DNA from: JAGVPT01 sp049578505 | GTDB lineage: Bacteria > Bacteroidota > Ignavibacteria > UBA10030 > UBA8401 | Assembly: GCA_049578505.1 (NCBI GenBank) | Contig: JBAUMC010000066.1 | Location: forward strand, 1-20,873 | DNA length: 20,873 nt | Direction of reading: 5' to 3' | In this document: one piece after another, positions 15,701 to 20,873 of the stretch | How the letters are laid out: every line of letters starts with the position of its first letter | Position numbering within the stretch: position 1 is the stretch's first letter | Translations under genes and position numbers: made by a program | The notes under the pieces: generated by a model | What the model was told of the DNA's origin: nothing | Database searches by the model: none | Seen by the model: only the letters and a program-made list of their open reading frames with translations

Positions 15701-17309
15701 GCGACTCCGCCGCGCGACACCGGGTGTTCAACTGATATCCCCCCCGCCGCATCATGATATTTACAGTATTGAGGATCTTGCGCAGTTGATCTACGATTTA
15801 AAACAAGTCAACCCGCGGGCAAAAATTTGCGTAAAACTTGTCTCCGAAGCTGGAGTTGGAACGATTGCTGCAGGTGTAGCAAAGGCACATGCGGACATCA
15901 TCCTTATCAGCGGACATGAAGGGGGAACCGGTGCATCGCCGTTAAGCTCGGTGAAGAATTCCGGGAGTTGTTGGGAGCTTGGAGTCGCCGAAGCTCAGCA
16001 GGTGCTTGTTTTGAACGGATTGCGCAGCCGTGTTACCCTGCGAACTGATGGCGGAATGAAAACCGGCCGCGATATTGTAATCGCGGCGATGCTCGGAGCA
16101 GAAGAATACAATTTTGGAACAGCAACGCTTATTGCGATCGGATGCCGGTATGTTCGCCAATGTCATCTCAACACCTGTCCGGTTGGGATTGCTACCCAAG
16201 ATGAACAACTTCGCACGCGCTTCGACGGAAAGCCGGAAATGCTCATAAACTATTTTACGGCAGTGGCGAATGAAGTGCGCGAAATTCTTGCCAAACTCGG
16301 TGTCGCTTCGATCAATGAGATTGTTGGGAGGACCGACCTGCTCACCCAGGTAACGGTCGAGAATCATCCGAAAGCAAACACTGTCGATCTCTCCGCAATC
16401 TTATCTCCACGAGATACACGGAATAAGCAACGGCAGCGGATTGAACAGCGCAAGGAGAAATCCGACTCGCCTCTCGACGATACCATCCTCCTTGATGTGA
16501 AAGATGCTATCAGAGAAAAAAGTTCAGTCGTCAAGAATTATAAGATTAATAACACGAACCGATCGGTGGGAACCAAGCTTGCGGGAGAGCTCGCCTATCT
16601 CTACGGAGACAAAGGATTGCCGGACGGGACGATCGAATTGCGGTTCAACGGAAGCGCTGGCCAAAGCTTCGGTGCATTTCTTGTCAACGGTATCCGCATG
16701 ATACTCGTCGGTGAGGCGAACGATTATGTCGGTAAAGGAATGTGCGGGGGCGAAATCATGATCATGCCGCCGTACGGGCGTGCAACTGCTGCACAGGATG
16801 TCATCATTGGTAACACGGTATTGTACGGCGCGACCGGCGGAACGCTTTATGCTAGCGGGAGAGCGGGCGAACGCTTTTGCGTCCGCAACAGCGGAGCGCT
16901 GGCGGTGGTTGAGGGAGTCGGGGATCACGGCTGCGAGTACATGACGAACGGAACCGTTGTTGTCCTTGGCAGCACGGGGAAAAATTTCGGGGCGGGAATG
17001 ACCGGGGGTGTTGCGTATGTTTTCGATGCCGATGGGATTTTCAAAGAACGGTATAACAAGCAGCTCGTCGGCTTGAGCCGGCTCGATAACGAAAAGGATG
17101 TAAAATTTTTGCAGGCTGTTATTTATCGCCACCTCGAACTTACCGACAGCCAACGTGCACGGGAAATACTGAACGGCTGGCAGGAGTACTCGTATATGTT
17201 CTGGAGAGTCACGCCGTTTTCGACCCAGCGGAAAATTTCTGAAGTCAACAAAGCACTCGACGTTTCAAAGGAGCAGGAAGCAGAAGAAACAGCAGAACAG
17301 AAAAAATAA
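12762..17309 (+). CDS. gltB: Glutamate synthase (GOGAT), large subunit
   Basis: 1515 residues, full length for the family (about 1480-1560). It hydrolyses glutamine at its N-terminal site and moves ammonia through a tunnel to 2-oxoglutarate, forming glutamate. Cys25 in HDACGTGFVANI is the expected Ntn nucleophile exposed after removal of a 24-residue propeptide. GHNGEINT is at 254-261 in the glutaminase domain. The FMN domain includes GGKSNTGEGGEDPARF near 903-918 and KPGEGGQLPGHK. Cys1128, Cys1134 and Cys1139 in CRYVRQCHLNTC bind the [3Fe-4S] cluster. A GXGXG beta-helix domain fills about 1287-1470, ending in a charged Glu/Lys tail. It lies between ilvN and ilvC with no gltD beside it, so the electron donor (NADPH via a distant small subunit, or ferredoxin) is open. 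Confidence 0.96.
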   Translation: MTSLDENYIHKNFPLYDPRFEHDACGTGFVANISGQKSNKILKRALKAACNVTHRGAVDADAQTGDGSGILTQIPTKFFLSAVPELSSQVNGDSDFAVGMLFMPHTTEHSFALCKLIVESVIEKRELRFLAWRIVPTDSSYLGDKAAATQPNIRQVLIGKPPHLSAAEFERTLYITRREIEKEVKKAVIDNFYAASFSSRTIVYKGLVTPLALDKFYTDLQSPEYETALAIFHQRFSTNTFPRWELAHPFRMLGHNGEINTIQGNRNWTKAREAELESPFWRDDVEFLKPILQPNASDSANVDNALEALTLSGRGILHSMLMLVPEAWNSSYRVDPSVRAFFEYHECFSEPWDGPAALIFSDGVTVAASLDRNGLRPCRYKITNDGLIVVGSEVGPVDMDDATVVKKGRLGPGQMIAVDTARGILLKDLDIKRELASQRPYGKWVAENLRRPQHQITPDFLPKIPFSAEEILRLQLCFGYSYEELGLIFPPMIEEGKEPIGSMGDDAPLAVLSRQPKLLSSYFKQQFAQVTNPPIDPIREKLVMSLTGKLGLRRNWFGETPEHAKQVQINSPFLFDNDLDALRSIEDEAFQSVTLSTLFAAEEGFHGAEKRLEELCAEAERAADEGKYLVVLSDRGVDEHNVPLPMLLATGAVHNHLIRKNKRLRLSVVTETAEPRDIHHFATLIGYGVNAINPYLALETIRRLVEIRGDTSLTIESAFKNFKVAIESGILKIMSKMGISLLGSYRGAQIFEAIGIGKDVIDAYFTNTPSRIGGIGLKEIIDEALTRHANAYGQRDAKLTDQGMYRFKKNGELHAWSPDALRAMQQLRKSGSQEDYKHLSRALNEHEPVALKDLMAFKSSQRSIPLREVEPAEDIMKRFTTAAMSLGSLSPEAHETIAIAMNRIGGKSNTGEGGEDPARFRVRPNGDSANSAIKQIASARFGVTAEYLVSAKEIEIKMAQGSKPGEGGQLPGHKVSELIARLRRATPGVQLISPPPHHDIYSIEDLAQLIYDLKQVNPRAKICVKLVSEAGVGTIAAGVAKAHADIILISGHEGGTGASPLSSVKNSGSCWELGVAEAQQVLVLNGLRSRVTLRTDGGMKTGRDIVIAAMLGAEEYNFGTATLIAIGCRYVRQCHLNTCPVGIATQDEQLRTRFDGKPEMLINYFTAVANEVREILAKLGVASINEIVGRTDLLTQVTVENHPKANTVDLSAILSPRDTRNKQRQRIEQRKEKSDSPLDDTILLDVKDAIREKSSVVKNYKINNTNRSVGTKLAGELAYLYGDKGLPDGTIELRFNGSAGQSFGAFLVNGIRMILVGEANDYVGKGMCGGEIMIMPPYGRATAAQDVIIGNTVLYGATGGTLYASGRAGERFCVRNSGALAVVEGVGDHGCEYMTNGTVVVLGSTGKNFGAGMTGGVAYVFDADGIFKERYNKQLVGLSRLDNEKDVKFLQAVIYRHLELTDSQRAREILNGWQEYSYMFWRVTPFSTQRKISEVNKALDVSKEQEAEETAEQKK

Positions 17310-17327
17310 CGAAAAAGGCGACTACGT

Positions 17328-18395
17328 ATGGCAATAATAGATTTCGGTGGAGTGAAAGAAGAAGTTGTAACGCGGGAAGAATTTCCCCTCTCGAAGGCGA
17401 AAGAGGTATTGAAAAATGAAATTGTCGCGATCCTCGGCTACGGCCCGCAGGGTTACGGGCAGTCCTTGAACATGCGGGATGCCGGCATCAACGTCATCGT
17501 CGGCCAGCGCAAAGGAGGCAAGGGATGGGACGATGCGGTCAAAGACGGCTGGGTGGAGGGGAAAAATCTCTTTTCAAAAATCGAAGACGCCGTTGATAAA
17601 GCAACGATCATCCAATACCTGCTTTCTGATGCCGGCCAAAAAGAGCAATGGCCGATCGTGAAGAATCATTTGAAAAAAGGACAGGCGCTCTATTTTTCCC
17701 ACGGTTTCTCGATCGTGTTCAAAGATCAAACAAATGTTGTTCCTCCGCCAGATGTCGATGTGATTCTTGTCGCGCCGAAAGGCTCCGGGAGGACAGTTCG
17801 TTCCAACTACCTTGCCGGCAGCGGGATTAACGCAAGCTTTGCTGTCTTTCATGATGCAACAGGGCGGGCACGTGAGCGCGCAATTGCGTGCGGCATTGCA
17901 ATCGGTTCCGGGTATTTGTTTCCGACGACGTTCGAACGGGAAGTCATCAGCGACCTTACCGGCGAACGCGGAGTGTTGATGGGAGCTATTGCGGGTATTA
18001 TGAAAGCCCAGTATGATGTGCTGCGCAAAATGGGGCACACCCCGAGCGAAGCGTTCAATGAAACAGTAGAAGAAGCAACGCAAAGTTTATACCCGCTCGT
18101 CGGGGCTCACGGGATGGACTGGATGTTCGCGGCGTGCAGTACAACCGCGCAACGCGGAGCCCTTGACTGGTCAAAGAAATTTGAAGCGATAACACAACCG
18201 TTGTTCGAACTTCTTTACCGTGATGTTCAGCAAGGAGTGGAAACACGGCGCGTCCTCGAAACGTGTGGCGCTCCGGATTACCGCGAGAAGTTGACAAAGG
18301 AGTTGGACGAGTGGAAGAATTCCGAAATGTGGAAGGCTGGTGCAGCGGTGAGAAGTTTACGTCCGGAGAACTGGAAAAAGCAGAAGAACAATTAA
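17328..18395 (+). CDS. ilvC: Ketol-acid reductoisomerase (NADP+), class I
   Basis: 355 residues. IlvC isomerises and reduces acetolactate or acetohydroxybutyrate to the dihydroxy acids, the second common step in branched-chain synthesis. The Rossmann motif LGYGPQGYGQSLNMRDAG is at 36-53. SHGFSI (124-129) and the Mg-binding acids Asp209, Glu213, Glu245 and Glu249 are present with class I spacing. It is about 20-25 residues longer than typical class I enzymes, mostly at the N-terminus and around the cofactor loop GQRKGGKGWDDA. It starts 18 bases after gltB with an AAAGG ribosome site at 17314-17318, so the two are cotranscribed. Confidence 0.97.
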   Translation: MAIIDFGGVKEEVVTREEFPLSKAKEVLKNEIVAILGYGPQGYGQSLNMRDAGINVIVGQRKGGKGWDDAVKDGWVEGKNLFSKIEDAVDKATIIQYLLSDAGQKEQWPIVKNHLKKGQALYFSHGFSIVFKDQTNVVPPPDVDVILVAPKGSGRTVRSNYLAGSGINASFAVFHDATGRARERAIACGIAIGSGYLFPTTFEREVISDLTGERGVLMGAIAGIMKAQYDVLRKMGHTPSEAFNETVEEATQSLYPLVGAHGMDWMFAACSTTAQRGALDWSKKFEAITQPLFELLYRDVQQGVETRRVLETCGAPDYREKLTKELDEWKNSEMWKAGAAVRSLRPENWKKQKNN

Positions 18396-18503
18396 TAATT
18401 AAAAATTAAGAATTAATAATTACGTTAAGAATTGACTTACCCTTACGACTTACAACTTTTAACTTTTAATTCTTAATACCTGATTCTACCGCGAGAGTAT
18501 ATC
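18396..18503. repeat. AT-rich ilvC-cimA spacer with inverted repeat
   Basis: attaagaattaa (18405-18416) and ttaattcttaat (18466-18477) are a perfect 12-base inverted pair. A ttaagaatt unit repeats at 18407-18415 and 18425-18433, 18 bases apart. This is the longest gap inside the biosynthetic run (108 bases). It may be a dispersed intergenic element. There is no T-run after a GC stem, so it is not an evident terminator, and no convincing promoter was found. Confidence 0.5.
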
Positions 18504-20078
18504 ATGAAAGAAAAAATCTACACGTACGACACGACACTTCGAGATGGGACCCAGGGGGAGGAAGTGGCCTTTTCCGCTGATGATAAGGTAAAAATAGCCA
18601 AGCGGCTCGACGCGTTTGGCATTGATTACATTGAAGGAGGATGGCCGGGTTCAAACCCGAAAGATATGGAATTCTTCGCCCTGGCAAAAAACGTCCGCTT
18701 CACACATGCTAAGCTCGCAGCGTTCGGCAGCACCCGACGCGCAAAGAACCCGGTGTACGAAGATTCCAACATCAAGGCACTCCTCGATGCGCAAACACCC
18801 GTCGTTACGATCTTTGGCAAAACGTGGCTGCTGCATGTGAAGGCCGCTTTGCAGATCTCGGAACAAGAGAATCTTGAGATCATCGAAGACTCCGTGCGCT
18901 ACTTGAAAAAAAACGGTAAGGAAGTGGTCTACGATGCCGAGCATTTTTTCGACGGATACAAATCGGATAAGGCTTATGCTATAAAAACATTGAATGCTGC
19001 GGAACGGGCGGGGGCCGATGTCATCGTTTTGTGCGACACGAACGGCGGAACCTTGACCCACGAAATCTCCGACATCGTGCGCGAGGTGAAACACCATCTC
19101 ACCGTTTCTCTCGGTATTCATACGCACAACGATTCGGAAGTTGCTGTTGCAAATGCTCTTGCCGCAATTCAAAACGGATGTGTGCATGTTCAGGGAACGA
19201 TTAATGGTTACGGCGAACGGTGCGGCAACGCGAACTTGTGTTCTATCATTCCCAACCTTCAGTTGAAACTCAATTATTGCTGTGTTGAAGCTGAGAAGCT
19301 GAAATTTCTTACCGAACTGTCGCATTATGTCAGCGAGCTCGCAAACCTGACCCATAGGAAAAACCTGGCGTACGTCGGGGAGAGCGCCTTTGCGCACAAA
19401 GGGGGCGTTCACGTGAGCGCCGTAATGAAGACCCCGGCGACGTACGAACATACCGACCCTGAATGCGTAGGTAACGTTCGCCGAGTGCTCGTGTCGGATT
19501 TGTCTGGGCGGAGCAACGTTCTCTATAAAGCAAAGGAACTTGGCATCAACATCGACGATAAATCACCGACCGTTCAGCATATTGTTGACGATTTAAAAGA
19601 AATGGAACATTACGGCTACCAGTACGAAGATGCCGAAGGCTCTTTTGAACTGCTGGTAAAGAAAAGAACGAAAGAATTCAAAGAATTTTTTGAGCTCGAA
19701 GGGTTTAAAGTCATCATTCACAAGGAATCATACGAAGCCCAGCCGCATTCGGAAGCCATCATCAAAGTGAGGGTTGGCGATAAAACGGAGCTTGCAGTCG
19801 CAGAGGGAACCGGACCGGTAAACGCCCTCGACCGGGCTCTGCGGAAAGCACTTGAGCGGTTCTACCCGCAGCTATCACAAATCAAACTCACCGATTATAA
19901 AGTGAGGGTGCTCGACAGTAAAAGCGCCACTGCCGCGAAGGTCCGCGTGCTGATCGAAACGCAAAACGGGACCGCGTCGTGGAACACCGTCGGCGTTTCG
20001 CCAGATGTGATCGAAGCGAGCTGGAAAGCGCTTGTCGACAGTCTGAGTTTTCATTTGTTGAAAAGTGAGAAGAGATAA
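18504..20078 (+). CDS. cimA: (R)-citramalate synthase
   Basis: 524 residues, as for the TIGR00977-type citramalate synthases. CimA condenses acetyl-CoA with pyruvate to (R)-citramalate, leading to 2-oxobutyrate for isoleucine without threonine deaminase. The HMGL-like TIM barrel opens YDTTLRDGTQGEEVAFS, with Arg13 and Asp14 at the active site, and continues DYIEGGWPGSNPKD, which separates CimA from ordinary LeuA (2-isopropylmalate synthase). Metal ligands His206 and His208 are in GIHTHND. The NGYGERCGNANL loop follows, and the C-terminal regulatory LeuA-dimer domain occupies about 390-520. A partial ribosome site (GCGAGAG) precedes the ATG. It sits directly after ilvC, matching a role in isoleucine synthesis; homocitrate synthase is a less likely alternative. 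Confidence 0.93.
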   Translation: MKEKIYTYDTTLRDGTQGEEVAFSADDKVKIAKRLDAFGIDYIEGGWPGSNPKDMEFFALAKNVRFTHAKLAAFGSTRRAKNPVYEDSNIKALLDAQTPVVTIFGKTWLLHVKAALQISEQENLEIIEDSVRYLKKNGKEVVYDAEHFFDGYKSDKAYAIKTLNAAERAGADVIVLCDTNGGTLTHEISDIVREVKHHLTVSLGIHTHNDSEVAVANALAAIQNGCVHVQGTINGYGERCGNANLCSIIPNLQLKLNYCCVEAEKLKFLTELSHYVSELANLTHRKNLAYVGESAFAHKGGVHVSAVMKTPATYEHTDPECVGNVRRVLVSDLSGRSNVLYKAKELGINIDDKSPTVQHIVDDLKEMEHYGYQYEDAEGSFELLVKKRTKEFKEFFELEGFKVIIHKESYEAQPHSEAIIKVRVGDKTELAVAEGTGPVNALDRALRKALERFYPQLSQIKLTDYKVRVLDSKSATAAKVRVLIETQNGTASWNTVGVSPDVIEASWKALVDSLSFHLLKSEKR

Positions 20079-20081
20079 ATG

Positions 20082-20096
20082 GAACGTACAGCGTTC
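20082..20096 (+). promoter_or_regulatory. Small hairpin in the cimA-DAHP synthase spacer
   Basis: gaacg (20082-20086) and cgttc (20092-20096) pair perfectly around a 5-base loop, four bases after the cimA stop. It is followed by tcctcttttg, with only four consecutive T. It could act as a weak attenuator; on its strength alone it is not a terminator. Confidence 0.25.
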
Positions 20097-20134
20097 TCCT
20101 CTTTTGATATCCAATACAAGAAACGAAGAGCAGT

Positions 20135-20873
20135 ATGATTATTGTCATGAAGCCCGGCGCAACAAAGGCCGAGTTTAATCACGTCATCGAAAAAATTAAG
20201 GAGTACGGATTTCAAGCTCATCCGATCGTAGGGACCGAGCGAACGGTCATCGGATGTATTGGCGATGAGCGGGGCAAAACACAACTGCAGTCTCTCGAAG
20301 TTGCCCCCGGCGTAGAAAGCGTGATGCCGATCCTTAAGCCGTTTAAACTCGCCAGCAAAGAAATGCGGAAAGAGAAAACGGTTGTCAAAGTGGGCAAGTA
20401 TTCGATCGGTGGTCCGCAGTTTGTTGTGATGGCAGGGCCGTGTTCCGTTGAGACGCGGGAACAAATTCTCAAAAGCGCTGAAGTCGTAAAAAAAGCGGGG
20501 GCGCAAGTGTTGCGCGGCGGGGCATTCAAGCCGAGAACGTCGCCGTACAGTTTCCAGGGCCTTGAAGAAGAAGGACTTAAACTTCTCGCCGACGCGAGAG
20601 AGAAAACCGAAATGCCGTTTGTTACGGAAGTTATTACGCCGACCGATGTTTCGCTAGTTACCGAGTACGCCGACATGCTTCAGATCGGCGCACGCAATAT
20701 GCAAAACTATGCTCTTCTGAAGGAAGTTGGAAGGACGAAAAAACCGGTTTTGTTGAAGAGAGGAATGTCGAGCACGCTCAAAGAATTGTTGATGTCGGCG
20801 GAGTACATCATGTCTCAGGGAAATTACAATGTCGTTTTATGCGAGCGGGGCATCCGCACTTTCGAAGATTATA
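20135..20873 (+). CDS. aroF: 3-deoxy-7-phosphoheptulonate (DAHP) synthase, class I-beta, 3'-truncated by the window
   Basis: The frame is open from ATG 20135 to the window end: 246 codons, about 70% of the usual 338-345 residues. The enzyme joins phosphoenolpyruvate and erythrose 4-phosphate to start the shikimate pathway. Residues 1 to about 70 form the ferredoxin-like regulatory domain seen in the Thermotoga-type enzyme (MIIVMKPGATKAEFNHVIEKI). The barrel follows with VMAGPCSVE (98-106; Cys103 is the expected metal ligand), LRGGAFKPRTSPYSFQG (126-142), QIGARNMQNYALL and LLKRGMSSTLKE. GAAGAG just before the ATG may be the ribosome site. It is 56 bases after cimA, so it may share the transcript, linking aromatic and branched-chain synthesis. 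Confidence 0.93.
   Translation, partial: MIIVMKPGATKAEFNHVIEKIKEYGFQAHPIVGTERTVIGCIGDERGKTQLQSLEVAPGVESVMPILKPFKLASKEMRKEKTVVKVGKYSIGGPQFVVMAGPCSVETREQILKSAEVVKKAGAQVLRGGAFKPRTSPYSFQGLEEEGLKLLADAREKTEMPFVTEVITPTDVSLVTEYADMLQIGARNMQNYALLKEVGRTKKPVLLKRGMSSTLKELLMSAEYIMSQGNYNVVLCERGIRTFEDY

Noticed and set aside
16524..17153. 209-codon antisense frame opposite gltB
   Set aside because: It lies wholly inside the conserved GXGXG domain of gltB and its translation matches no family; it is a shadow of the coding strand.
18651..19451. 266-codon antisense frame opposite cimA
   Set aside because: Long only because the cimA codon pattern leaves few stops in that frame; no domain or ribosome site.

Overview
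The window holds housekeeping and biosynthetic genes of a free-living bacterium, with no tRNA, rRNA, phage, transposase or CRISPR array. GC content is mid-range: three sampled 60-base lines in mnmE gave about 33-38% and two lines in ilvN/gltB about 60%. Shine-Dalgarno sequences are visible before several genes. Gene content and the 'ctttgcgg'-type intergenic repeat would fit the Bacteroidota/Chlorobiota/Ignavibacteria (FCB) area, but nothing seen settles the taxonomy.

Layout. (1) 1-1558, plus strand: the 3' part of a GltD/NfnB-like flavoprotein with two iron-sulfur clusters, then an inverted repeat and a strong intrinsic terminator. (2) 1642-3574, plus: a YcbX/mARC-type MOSC protein and an exported NAPE-PLD/RomA-like metallo-beta-lactamase-fold hydrolase. 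(3) 3607-9965, minus: mnmE, mnmG, rsmG, murQ, a DUF2461 gene and rluE, tightly packed. Transcription runs from mnmE towards rluE and converges on the hydrolase gene. (4) 9966-10438: a divergent control region. (5) 10439-20873, plus: ilvB, ilvN, gltB, ilvC, cimA and the 5' part of a DAHP synthase gene.

How the genes work together. Region 5 is a branched-chain amino acid operon. CimA makes citramalate from pyruvate and acetyl-CoA for isoleucine, IlvBN makes the acetohydroxy acids, and IlvC reduces and isomerises them. The large subunit of glutamate synthase, which makes the amino donor for the final transamination, sits between ilvN and ilvC. Its usual small subunit is not beside it; the only relative is the flavoprotein about 11 kb upstream. 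Region 3 groups tRNA wobble modification (MnmE, MnmG), rRNA modification (RsmG, RluE) and MurNAc recycling (MurQ).

Most notable signals. Two ParB-binding parS-like sites flank mnmG exactly in its two intergenic gaps, although no parA or parB is present. Upstream of ilvB, a 53-codon ORF ends in a dense Ile/Leu/Val tract and is followed by a perfect 11-bp long-range stem, which looks like an undescribed ilv leader-peptide control region.
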